A stretch of 7,050 nucleotides of DNA from Bacteroidota bacterium (GTDB taxonomy: Bacteria; Bacteroidota; Kryptoniia; Kryptoniales; JAKASW01), in contig JAJYOS010000341.1 of assembly GCA_021796055.1 (NCBI GenBank), positions 1 through 7,050 on the forward strand, given 5' to 3'. A program made the translations under genes and the position numbers. How positions within the stretch are numbered: position 1 is the stretch's first letter; every line of letters starts with the position of its first letter. The notes beneath the pieces were generated by a model, which saw only the letters and a program-made list of their open reading frames with translations, was not told where the DNA came from and did no database searches. Positions 1 to 5,884 of the stretch are shown in pieces.

Positions 1-815
1 GTCAAAGGCTGGAGTCTGAACCCATATCTGTTCCCGGCCGCCATGAAATCTTTGTAAGAAGTGCCGGTGAACTCTTTTAGTTGTGAGGCTACATGATCTG
101 TCACCTCCTGCTCAATCTTGCCTTGGAAATTTCCAAGATTCGTACCGCTTCGAAGGAGAAAGTATGTGTAGTAATTATTCGTCAGCCAGGCTGTGTTCCG
201 GCTGTCGGCCAGTGTTGTGAGTGATGCGATGAAATCGGGATGGAAATGTGAATTCCGGGGGAAGTCTTTGAATACGCCGGTTACCACATAGTCATTCTGT
301 CTGTCGACTGTGACGACTTTGCCGAGCGGGTTTTCCTTGCCGAAGTATTTGAGGGCAGTCGACTGATTCATAACTATCGTGTTAGGTTGCGTTAGAGCCG
401 TCTTTGGATCTCCTTCGATTACCCGGATAGTGAAAACGTCGAAGATTGTGGAATCAGCCCAGAAGAATTTCTCCTCGTTGAAAGCTTTGTTGTTGTACGC
501 CACGGTGTGAGAGCCCGCGAGATACAAGCGCGTGTAGGCCACCACATCCGGCACATCGTGCGCGACTTGAGGTCCGAGAGGCGCAGGGCTTGCCGGCCCG
601 CTGAAACCGTGGCCGTTGACCCTGACGGCGAAGGCTGCGCGGTAAATCCGATCCGAGTTCTTGTTGAACTTGTCGTAGCTGAAGTCGTCCCGCACGAAAG
701 TAAGAATGGCGAGACAGCTGGCGATTCCGACCGCGAGCCCGGCAATGTTGATGATCGAAAAGAGCTTGTTCCTCAGCACGTTTCTCACTGCGACTTTAAA
801 ATAATTACTCAGCAT
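1..815 (-). CDS. MacB/FtsX-type ABC transporter permease (permease 2), C-terminus beyond the window
   Basis: The minus-strand frame is open from ATG at 815 to the window edge, giving 271 complete codons. The start MLSNYFKVAVRNVLRNK is preceded by GGGAGG six bases upstream. Residues about 20-40 form a hydrophobic helix (IINIAGLAVGIASCLAILTF), followed by VRDDFSYDKFN and a long periplasmic region. That matches the first transmembrane segment plus MacB-type periplasmic core domain of the ~800-residue duplicated permease family. It is a paralogue of the neighbouring permease 1, sharing blocks such as WADST.FDVFT, YFG...PLGK, V.KD.PRNSHFH, NNYYTYFLL and GNR.G..LQPL. Only about one third of the protein is present; the FtsX membrane bundles and second half would lie below position 1. 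Known family role: mechanotransmission permeases that drive export or periplasmic efflux with an ATPase and an adaptor. The substrate is unknown. The family call is secure; whether the gene is intact beyond the window cannot be seen. Confidence 0.93.
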   Translation of the reverse strand, partial: MLSNYFKVAVRNVLRNKLFSIINIAGLAVGIASCLAILTFVRDDFSYDKFNKNSDRIYRAAFAVRVNGHGFSGPASPAPLGPQVAHDVPDVVAYTRLYLAGSHTVAYNNKAFNEEKFFWADSTIFDVFTIRVIEGDPKTALTQPNTIVMNQSTALKYFGKENPLGKVVTVDRQNDYVVTGVFKDFPRNSHFHPDFIASLTTLADSRNTAWLTNNYYTYFLLRSGTNLGNFQGKIEQEVTDHVASQLKEFTGTSYKDFMAAGNRYGFRLQPL

Positions 816-821
816 GCCCTG

Positions 822-827
822 CCTCCC
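822..827 (-). promoter_or_regulatory. Shine-Dalgarno site for permease 2
   Basis: GGGAGG on the minus strand ends six bases before the ATG at 815. It supports that start. It lies outside the inverted repeat at 834-904, so the repeat does not interrupt the ribosome binding site. Confidence 0.75.
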
Positions 828-833
828 TATGAC

Positions 834-904
834 TTGCGCAAAGCGCATAGAGCATGGAGCACAGCATGCTGTAGTCCGCGCTCTGCCCTTTGCCCTATGC
901 GCCA
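834..904. repeat. Imperfect inverted repeat of the GCGCATAG family between the two permeases
   Basis: Arm 834-860 (ttgcgcaaagcgcatag then agcatggagc) matches the reverse complement of 880-904 at about 20 of 25 positions with a two-base gap. The loop contains a perfect 12-bp palindrome, acagcatgctgt, at 861-872. The plus-strand block 877-902 matches 4633-4658 in the junction before FHB1 at 23 of 26 positions, in the same orientation. The arm at 834-860 shares ttgcgcaaa and gcatggagc with 3359-3378. The repeat starts about eight bases after the permease 1 stop codon. It has no U-run after the dyad, so it does not look like a standard intrinsic terminator. It could be a REP-like palindromic element or an RNA-stabilising hairpin between cistrons. 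Confidence 0.7.
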
Positions 905-911
905 AACGTGT

Positions 912-3338
912 TTATTCATATCGAAGTGCTTCCACCGGATTTGCAGTTGCCGCTTTCACAGCATGCAGACCAACGGTAAGAATTGCTATGGCGAGTGCGA
1001 TACAGCCCGACGAGATAAAGATCCAGACAGTGAGGTCAGTTCTGTATGCAAAGTTTTGTAGCCACTTGTTCATGATCAGATAAGCCAAGGGCCATGCGAT
1101 CACATTCGCAATCAATACCCATTTGGCAAATTGCGCAGACAGGAGTGCCACTACTTCCGGCACGGATGCGCCGAGGGCCTTCCGGATCCCTATTTCCTTT
1201 GTCCTTTGTTCGGTGACGAACGCGGCCAGCCCCAGCAGACCGAGACAGGCAATGAAGATCGCAAGTATTGAAAATGCCCCGGCAATCTTGCTGGTTCGCT
1301 GATCCGCCGAGTAAAGCTTCTGCAATTTGTCGTCTAGGAAATTGAAATTGAATTCTTCATTGCCCGCGTATTTCTTCCATGCTCTTTCGATATATGAGAT
1401 CGTGCTCAGATGATTTCCGGGCGCAAGCCGGACTGTAATATATGGCCCGGGAGAACCTGCTTCGGGCAGAAGTCCCATAACCAAAGGCCGAATCGGCTCA
1501 TGAAGAGAATGATAATTGAAATCTTTAATGACCCCGACCACCTGCAGTCTCTTCTGCTCCGCCCTCGTTTCTCCCGGCAGGACCAGGTACTTTCCCACGA
1601 TGTCCTTCACTCCGAAAGCTTTTGCAACTTCCTGGTTGACTACCACTGCGTCGCTGTCAGAAGGGTGTTGCGCAGACAAATATCTCCCACCTGCCATTTG
1701 AAGCCTGTAGGTCCTCGCGAAGTCGACATCCGTCCTTATGACTCTTAGATCAATAAGCCTTTCCGCACCGGTTCCTTCAAGCCAGAATCCGCTGTCACTG
1801 TACTGGTCTCCCGGAACACCGGTGGAGTTTGTCAAGCTAATAATATTTCCGTTCTGTCTGAGATCGTTTTCGAAGGATTGTATCTGAGCGCCCAAGTCAT
1901 CAGCCCGATAAATCACAACACTTTCTTCCTTGTCGAAACCAAGATCTTTCGTCCGGACATACTTTAGCTGGTCGAAGATCACCAATGTCCCGATGAATAG
2001 AGCGATTGAGACGGTAAACTGGAATACCACAAGCGCATTCCGTAGATACGAGCCACTTCCCCCTCGTCTTTTATTGGATTTAAACACATCGATAGGATGA
2101 AATGATGATAGATAAAGTGCCGGATACGTTCCCGCTGCCACGCCTACGGCGACCGCAAGCGCTACCAGGAGAGGGATCGACCACGCATTGGAGAGGAGAT
2201 CGAGACTCAGTTGCTTGTCCGCGACATTGTTAAAAACCGGGAGCAGGAGTTCCACGATACCCACAGCAATTATGACTGACCCTCCGCTCATCATCACTGA
2301 CTCCGCTATGAACTGCCAGATCAGGTGAGAACGAGGCGACCCGAGCGTCTTCCTGATTCCCACTTCCTTCGCTCGCTTCTCGGATCTCGCAGTGGCGAGG
2401 TTCACGAAATTTATGCAAGCGATTAGAAGGATCGCGATGGCTATCGTCGAGAAGACATATACAGTGGAAATGCTTCCGTTCTGTTCCAGCTCGTAATCGA
2501 CATGCGAGTACAGATGTATCGATTTCAGCGGCTGCAGGTTGTACCCGACTCTGTTGCCAGCGGCGAGGAATTGCTCGATCGATACTCCGGTGACGGCCTT
2601 TACCTGTGGACCGGCATGATCGACCAGTTCCCGGTTGAGTCTGCGCCTGAATTCTTTCGCGTCGGCCCCCTTCTTCAATAGGAAATAAGTGTAGTAGTTG
2701 TTGCTCATCCAGTTCGGATTTCTGCTGTCTTTCAAAGTGCAAAGCGATCCGAGAAGGTCCGCGTGGAAATGCGAGTTTCTTGGGATGTCCTTTATCACCC
2801 CAGTGACTATATACTTACTGCCGTTTCCCACATCCAGTATCTTCCCGATTGGGCTATCCTGTCCGAAATACCTCCTGGCGGCAGACTCGGTGATTACAAG
2901 CGTATTCGGCCGATCAAGAGCTGTCCTGGGGTTGCCGGCCACAAATGGCAGCGTGAAGACACCGAATACGGTAGAGTCGGCCCAGATCAGCTGCTGGTTC
3001 ACGAATGTTTTGTTGTCATACCTGACTAAAGTACCTCCTTCATAATGGAGCCTGGCATACGTCGCGACTTCTGGAAAATCCTGAAAGACCGTCGGTCCCA
3101 TCGGGGCCGGGCTCATGGCTGACTCGATCTCGCGACCGTGGAAAGTCGCTGTGAAACCTGGCCTGTAAACTTGATCCACGTTCTTGCTGTACCTGTCATA
3201 GCCCAGCTCATCTCGCACGAAGAGCGCAATTATTATAAAACAGGCTATGCCTACGGCGAGGCCGACGACGTTGATGACGGAGTATGATTTCGAGTTCCTG
3301 AGATTTCTCAGGGCGACTTGAAGGTAATTCCTAAGCAT
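912..3338 (-). CDS. MacB/FtsX-type ABC transporter permease (permease 1), full length, 808 aa
   Basis: The protein has a duplicated permease architecture. Transmembrane helix 1 is at about residues 19-42. A periplasmic MacB-type core domain follows at about 43-285, then three helices near 292-316, 344-366 and 386-410. A second copy begins with a helix at 431-455, then periplasmic domain 2 (about 460-680) and a final three-helix bundle near 686-708, 736-758 and 770-792. Each FtsX bundle carries the conserved cytoplasmic coupling segment, KRAKEVGIRKTLGS (321-334) and QRTKEIGIRKALGAS (711-725), expected to contact the ATPase. The C-terminus NPVEALRYE is typical of the family. The start MLRNYLQVALRN at 3338 was chosen because GGGAGGGAGG lies just upstream; an in-frame ATG at 3389 would add 17 non-family residues read from repeat sequence. 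The gene lies 95 bp downstream of ATPase 1, its likely partner. Expected location is the inner membrane. The substrate cannot be inferred. Confidence 0.95.
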   Translation of the reverse strand: MLRNYLQVALRNLRNSKSYSVINVVGLAVGIACFIIIALFVRDELGYDRYSKNVDQVYRPGFTATFHGREIESAMSPAPMGPTVFQDFPEVATYARLHYEGGTLVRYDNKTFVNQQLIWADSTVFGVFTLPFVAGNPRTALDRPNTLVITESAARRYFGQDSPIGKILDVGNGSKYIVTGVIKDIPRNSHFHADLLGSLCTLKDSRNPNWMSNNYYTYFLLKKGADAKEFRRRLNRELVDHAGPQVKAVTGVSIEQFLAAGNRVGYNLQPLKSIHLYSHVDYELEQNGSISTVYVFSTIAIAILLIACINFVNLATARSEKRAKEVGIRKTLGSPRSHLIWQFIAESVMMSGGSVIIAVGIVELLLPVFNNVADKQLSLDLLSNAWSIPLLVALAVAVGVAAGTYPALYLSSFHPIDVFKSNKRRGGSGSYLRNALVVFQFTVSIALFIGTLVIFDQLKYVRTKDLGFDKEESVVIYRADDLGAQIQSFENDLRQNGNIISLTNSTGVPGDQYSDSGFWLEGTGAERLIDLRVIRTDVDFARTYRLQMAGGRYLSAQHPSDSDAVVVNQEVAKAFGVKDIVGKYLVLPGETRAEQKRLQVVGVIKDFNYHSLHEPIRPLVMGLLPEAGSPGPYITVRLAPGNHLSTISYIERAWKKYAGNEEFNFNFLDDKLQKLYSADQRTSKIAGAFSILAIFIACLGLLGLAAFVTEQRTKEIGIRKALGASVPEVVALLSAQFAKWVLIANVIAWPLAYLIMNKWLQNFAYRTDLTVWIFISSGCIALAIAILTVGLHAVKAATANPVEALRYE

Positions 3339-3342
3339 CAGA

Positions 3343-3352
3343 CCTCCCTCCC
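3343..3352 (-). promoter_or_regulatory. Shine-Dalgarno site that fixes the permease 1 start
   Basis: The minus strand reads GGGAGGGAGG ending four bases before the ATG at 3338. The earlier in-frame ATG at 3389 lies in repeat-derived sequence without such a site, so 3338 is the better start. Confidence 0.75.
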
Positions 3353-3433
3353 TGCGCATTGCGCAAAAGGCATGGAGCGATCCTCTCACGAATTCTCAGT
3401 GGAGGTTCCGCGCTATACGCCATGCTCTTTGCA
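3352..3433. repeat. Imperfect inverted repeat of the GCGCATAG family between ATPase 1 and permease 1
   Basis: The block gcaaaaggcatgg at 3363-3375 matches the reverse complement of 3420-3432 at 11 of 13 positions. A further short agcg/cgct pairing (3376-3379 with 3411-3414) sits inside it. The arm ttgcgcaaa...gcatggagc is shared with the repeat at 834-860, and ccgcgct (3408-3414) is shared with 876-882. The repeat begins immediately after the ATPase 1 stop codon and ends at the Shine-Dalgarno site of permease 1. It is more degraded than the copies at 834-904 and 4590-4660. Confidence 0.6.
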
Positions 3434-4099
3434 TTATTCCTTTTCGATCCATCCATCTTTCAGCCTGACGATTCTGTTTCCATACGCGGCGTTTGTCTCG
3501 GAGTGAGTAACCTGAATTATCGTAGTACCCTGCCTGTTCAACTCCTTCAACAGCTCCATGATTTCTGTGCCCTGTTCCGAATGGAGGTTGCCCGTAGGTT
3601 CGTCGGCAAGTATCAGTTTGGGTTGAGCGATGACCGCCCTCGCGATCGCGACAAGCTGCTGCTGCCCGCCGGAAAGCTGGTTCGGAAACAAGTCTTTCTT
3701 GGCGACTATGTTGAACCTGTCCAAGATTTCGGCTACCCTTCCCTTCCTGTCGTTCCCGCTCACCTTCTGATACAGAAGAGGTATCTCAAGATTCTCGTAG
3801 ACTGTCAACTCATCTATGAGGTGGTAGCTCTGAAATACGAAGCCTATGTAGGTCTTGTGGAGCTCAGTCAGCTTCTTCTCGTTCATCTTGTGGACAGGCT
3901 CATCAAGGAAATAATACTCGCCGTTCGACGGAGCATCCAGCATACCTACGATGTTCAGAAGCGTCGTTTTCCCTGATCCTGACGGACCCATGACGGAAAC
4001 GAACTCGCCCTGTTTCACTTCAAGGCTGATGTTTCTCAAAACGTAGGTCTTCATGGCCTTGTTGGCGAAATACTTCTCGATGGCACTGAGTTTAATCAT
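3434..4099 (-). CDS. ABC transporter ATP-binding protein (ATPase 1), MacB/LolD-type, 221 aa
   Basis: This is a cytoplasmic nucleotide-binding subunit. Motifs in order: Walker A GPSGSGKTT at residues 38-46, Q-loop Gln90 in GFVFQS, signature LSGGQQQ at 142-148, Walker B LILADEP at 162-168, and H-loop His199 in VTHS. The PLLY segment and LIDELTVYEN are typical of the MacB/LolD group. Two oddities were seen. The signature is followed by Leu149, where most homologues and ATPase 2 have Arg (LSGGQQQR). The D-loop reads GNLHS (170-174) where GNLDS is expected, so the usual D-loop Asp is His. Catalytic residues are otherwise present, so it may still be active. The start at 4099 (MIKLSAIEKYF) follows GGAG seven bases upstream; an upstream in-frame ATG at 4135 would add 12 residues unlike the family and read from repeat sequence. 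It is a paralogue of ATPase 2 and likely pairs with permease 1 and/or 2. Confidence 0.95.
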   Translation of the reverse strand: MIKLSAIEKYFANKAMKTYVLRNISLEVKQGEFVSVMGPSGSGKTTLLNIVGMLDAPSNGEYYFLDEPVHKMNEKKLTELHKTYIGFVFQSYHLIDELTVYENLEIPLLYQKVSGNDRKGRVAEILDRFNIVAKKDLFPNQLSGGQQQLVAIARAVIAQPKLILADEPTGNLHSEQGTEIMELLKELNRQGTTIIQVTHSETNAAYGNRIVRLKDGWIEKE

Positions 4100-4106
4100 T
4101 TTCTTT

Positions 4107-4110
4107 CTCC
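4107..4110 (-). promoter_or_regulatory. Shine-Dalgarno site that fixes the ATPase 1 start
   Basis: The minus strand has GGAG seven bases before the ATG at 4099. This supports MIKLSAIEKYF over the in-frame ATG at 4135. Confidence 0.65.
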
Positions 4111-4132
4111 AGGTTACTGGCAAGGCGCTGAC

Positions 4133-4188
4133 CAAAGAGCGCGTGGCGCGGTTCCCCGCTTCGTCCGCACTTCGCGCCGCGGTCTTTG
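4133..4188. repeat. GC-rich inverted repeat between FHB1 and ATPase 1
   Basis: Arm 4133-4150 (caaagagcgcgtggcgcg) and the reverse complement of 4173-4188 (caaagaccgcggcgcg) agree at 15 of 16 positions, with a two-base bulge. They enclose a 22-base loop. It starts four bases after the FHB1 stop codon. It shares the 9-mer acttcgcgc (4169-4177) with the repeat on the other side of FHB1 (4629-4637). The sequence differs from the GCGCATAG copies, so it may be a diverged member or a separate hairpin. No U-run follows in the direction of transcription. Confidence 0.65.
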
Positions 4189-4192
4189 AGTA

Positions 4193-4543
4193 CTATAGGG
4201 TTTTCTTAAAATTTGTAATCATCCTACATTCCTTATCGAGCTTGTCAAGGAGATCGTTCAGTTTATCCTGCGCCAGGTGTCTCCGCCGGTTCAGGATTAT
4301 AAGGATGTTGGCATTCTCGAAAGTTGATTTTCTTGCGATTGCCAGAAAGTTTCTGAAGTCTCTGGGCGAAGAAGAGCCAGATCCCTCTGCGATGTTGTTG
4401 CTCATGCTCATAGTAGCTCCCCTTAGCTGCTCCGCGAACCTAAACAGTTTCTTCCTCTCCAAATCATCCGCGATGTCCAGAAGGTCATCAGAAAGCTCGA
4501 TCGCGAATTGCCAGATCTGAAGGTCCTGGAATCTGAATTTCAT
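4193..4543 (-). CDS. Four-helix-bundle protein of the S23/IVP-like family (FHB1), 116 aa
   Basis: This small, highly charged protein has the family pattern: an N-terminal FxDLxIW motif (residues 5-11, FQDLQIW) starting helix 1, then NNIAEG at 49-54 and F.NFLAIARKS at 65-73. The remaining helices run to residue 116. There is no signal peptide or membrane segment, so it is expected to be cytoplasmic. Known family: proteins encoded in intervening sequences of some 23S rRNA genes, free-standing copies in many FCB and candidate-phylum genomes, and the related fold of Avd in diversity-generating retroelements. The biochemical role of free-standing copies is not established. FHB1 is divergent from FHB2, having SMSNNIAEG instead of SVPSNIAEG and no GEL motif. 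The start at 4543 is set by AAAGGAGG five bases upstream; an in-frame ATG at 4660 would translate repeat sequence. The gene sits between the two ATPase genes and is flanked by inverted repeats on both sides. Confidence 0.88.
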   Translation of the reverse strand: MKFRFQDLQIWQFAIELSDDLLDIADDLERKKLFRFAEQLRGATMSMSNNIAEGSGSSSPRDFRNFLAIARKSTFENANILIILNRRRHLAQDKLNDLLDKLDKECRMITNFKKTL

Positions 4544-4548
4544 CGCCC

Positions 4549-4556
4549 CCTCCTTT
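4549..4556 (-). promoter_or_regulatory. Strong Shine-Dalgarno site that fixes the FHB1 start
   Basis: AAAGGAGG on the minus strand lies five bases before the ATG at 4543. It is among the best ribosome binding sites in the window, so FHB1 is probably translated in its own right and not only by coupling. Confidence 0.8.
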
Positions 4557-4589
4557 GAAGCTTGTGAATAAACTCGACTTTTCCTGTAA

Positions 4590-4660
4590 GCGCACAAATC
4601 GCATAGCATTAAGCGCGAACCAGCTGTTACTTCGCGCTCTGCTCTATGCGCTATGCGCAA
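4590..4660. repeat. Long imperfect inverted repeat of the GCGCATAG family between ATPase 2 and FHB1
   Basis: Arms 4590-4619 and 4631-4660 are reverse complements at 21 of 30 positions, including an uninterrupted 8-bp agcgcgaa/ttcgcgct stem next to an 11-base loop. The outer part contains tandem atgcgc words (ctatgcgctatgcgcaatgcg at 4644-4664). Block 4633-4658 matches 877-902 at 23 of 26 positions. The repeat begins a few bases past the ATPase 2 stop codon. About 30 bases of non-repeat sequence then lead to the FHB1 ribosome binding site. Confidence 0.75.
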
Positions 4661-4666
4661 TGCGGC

Positions 4667-5356
4667 CTACACGTGAAACTTCTCTTTATAATTCTCCGTC
4701 ACCACATGCCCGTCGAAAAGATGTATAATGCGGTGAGCGAACTCTGAATCATGAGGCGAATGTGTCACCATGATGATAGTCGTGCCGCCATCGTTAAGCT
4801 GCGTAAGTATGTTCATGACCTCCTCCCCGTTGGCGGAATCGAGGTTACCAGTCGGCTCGTCTGCAAGTATGAGCGCCGGCTTCGCGACAACGGCCCTGCT
4901 GACCGCGACGCGCTGCTGCTGACCACCGGACAACTGCTGTGGGAAATGGTCCCTGCGATGCATTATCTGCATGCGTTCAAGAACATCTTCCACCATCTTC
5001 TTCCTCTCCGATGCTGAAATGCCGAGATAGAGAAGCGGCAGCTCGACATTTTCAAATACTGTCAGTTCATCGATCAGGTTAAAGCTTTGAAATACAAACC
5101 CGATGTTTCGCTTCCTGATGTTTGCGCGCTGACGTTCTGTGTATTTCGATACCTCCTCATTCAGAAAGTAATATTCGCCGTCGCTGGGGTTGTCGAGCAT
5201 GCCGAGTAGGTTAAGGAGCGTCGACTTTCCGCAACCTGACGGCCCCATGATCGCAACAAACTCCTTCTCCTTGATATCGAGGTTGACGTTATCGAGGGCA
5301 GTTGTTTCGACTTCCTCGGTTGTGTAAAGCTTCTTGAGATTGACGGTCCGAATCAT
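4667..5356 (-). CDS. ABC transporter ATP-binding protein (ATPase 2), MacB/LolD-type, 229 aa
   Basis: This is a cytoplasmic ATPase subunit with a complete consensus motif set: Walker A GPSGCGKST (38-46), Q-loop Gln90 in GFVFQS, signature LSGGQQQR (142-149), Walker B LILADEP (162-168), D-loop GNLDS (170-174) and H-loop His199 in VTHS. The segments LIDELTVFEN and LPLLYLG are characteristic of the MacB/LolD subfamily, whose members energise FtsX-type permeases for lipoprotein, peptide or drug export. It aligns with ATPase 1 without gaps over most of its length, suggesting duplication. The start at 5356 (MIRTVNLKKLYTTEE) has AAAGGA about 11 bases upstream, a longer spacing than its neighbours. It is separated from the adaptor gene by FHB2, whereas the usual arrangement places the adaptor and ATPase next to each other. 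Confidence 0.96.
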   Translation of the reverse strand: MIRTVNLKKLYTTEEVETTALDNVNLDIKEKEFVAIMGPSGCGKSTLLNLLGMLDNPSDGEYYFLNEEVSKYTERQRANIRKRNIGFVFQSFNLIDELTVFENVELPLLYLGISASERKKMVEDVLERMQIMHRRDHFPQQLSGGQQQRVAVSRAVVAKPALILADEPTGNLDSANGEEVMNILTQLNDGGTTIIMVTHSPHDSEFAHRIIHLFDGHVVTENYKEKFHV

Positions 5357-5380
5357 GATGGCTTTGTCCTTTCTTTAAGC

Positions 5381-5450
5381 GGGGACACGGAGAACGCAGA
5401 TCGGACCACGGCAGCCCAATTTTGTGCTGCTTCCGATGTTCCGTGTTCCC
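5381..5450. repeat. Imperfect inverted repeat of the GGAACACGG type between FHB2 and ATPase 2
   Basis: On the plus strand ggggacacgga at 5381-5391 matches the reverse complement of tccgtgttccc (5440-5450) at 10 of 11 positions. Nested inside are atcgga/tccgat (5400-5405 with 5431-5436) and gcagc/gctgc (5411-5415 with 5426-5430) around a 10-base loop. The arms differ by short insertions, so the whole is a degenerate hairpin. It starts six bases after the FHB2 stop codon. The 13-mer tgttccgtgttcc at 5437-5449 recurs exactly at 5897-5909 on the other side of FHB2. Confidence 0.65.
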
Positions 5451-5456
5451 ATATTC

Positions 5457-5819
5457 TCAAAATTTGTCTTTTCTAGTCTTAATCAAGTTGAAGAGCATCG
5501 ATGAAATTTTCCTGCACCTATCAATCAAGAGAGAGCCAGTTTCATCGGTGATGATTTGTAGATTAATGGCCAGATATAGCTGAGTTCGAAGCTCGCCGCA
5601 CGAACCCTTAGCAATGTAAAGAAATTGGATAAACTCCTTATTTGTTTGCCGCTCAAATCCTTCCGCGATGTTTGACGGCACCGATACAACGGCGCGATGA
5701 ATTTGATCCCGGAGTGAATAGTCCTTGCAGTTTCTTAGAAGGCCATAAATTTCTTTTGCCAATCCCATTCCTTCTTTCCAGACTTCAAGATCCTCAAAGC
5801 TTCCAATATGCTTACCCAT
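5457..5819 (-). CDS. Four-helix-bundle protein of the S23/IVP-like family (FHB2), 120 aa
   Basis: This is a clear member of the small four-helix-bundle family. It has SFEDLEVWKEGMGLAKEIY (residues 7-25, helix 1), then SLRDQIHRAVVSVPSNIAEGF (35-55, helix 2 with the hallmark NIAEG at 50-54), then KEFIQFLYIAKGSCGELRTQL (61-81, helix 3) and a C-terminal helix ending in a basic tail. Length is normal for the family. No signal peptide or membrane segment is visible. Known relatives occur in 23S rRNA intervening sequences and as free-standing genes, often multicopy; a molecular function for these copies is not established. FHB2 separates the adaptor gene from ATPase 2, where an operon of this type would not normally need a gene. 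By hand count its GC is about 42%, lower than sampled stretches of the adaptor (about 45-60%). The start at 5819 has only a weak AGAGG site about seven bases upstream. GGAACAC-type repeats flank it. Confidence 0.93.
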   Translation of the reverse strand: MGKHIGSFEDLEVWKEGMGLAKEIYGLLRNCKDYSLRDQIHRAVVSVPSNIAEGFERQTNKEFIQFLYIAKGSCGELRTQLYLAINLQIITDETGSLLIDRCRKISSMLFNLIKTRKDKF

Positions 5820-5884
5820 GTTACGCCTCTGAATTCTCTAGTTGCATTTTCCCATTCACAAATGTCCCGTGACGGCTTTATAAT

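Noticed and set aside
834..904. Intrinsic terminator between the permeases
   Set aside because: The hairpin arms are long and imperfect with no following U-run, and the next gene of the same system begins just downstream.
507..1061. Plus-strand open frame of 184 codons, and smaller ones at 814-1083
   Set aside because: It runs antisense to the end of permease 1, a repeat-bearing junction and the start of permease 2, all strongly supported. The protein has no recognisable domain and mixes Arg/Pro/Cys-rich shadow composition.
2230..2742. Minus-strand open frame of 170 codons in a different frame from permease 1
   Set aside because: It lies entirely within permease 1, whose frame encodes continuous family-specific sequence. 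The alternate product is low-complexity, Arg/Glu/His-rich and unrecognisable.
3339..3389. Longer N-terminus for permease 1 starting at 3389
   Set aside because: The extra 17 residues are read from the intergenic inverted repeat, and a strong Shine-Dalgarno site points to 3338.
3359..3976. Plus-strand open frame of 205 codons opposite ATPase 1
   Set aside because: It is antisense to the Walker B, signature and Q-loop regions of a clear ABC ATPase. It has no family features and no ribosome binding site of note.
4053..4520. Plus-strand open frame of 155 codons opposite FHB1 and the junction
   Set aside because: The Ser/Leu/Arg-rich product is the reverse-strand shadow of FHB1. The minus-strand gene has a strong Shine-Dalgarno site and the NIAEG motif.
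4193..5819. Diversity-generating retroelement suggested by Avd-like folds
   Set aside because: No reverse transcriptase, template repeat or variable repeat is visible in the window. The FHB proteins match the broader S23/IVP-like family and not Avd specifically.
5874..5882. TATAAA-like -10 element upstream of FHB2 on the minus strand
   Set aside because: There is no convincing partner element at the right spacing because the upstream sequence is the GGAACAC array, and the surrounding genes look co-transcribed. Too weak to call a promoter.
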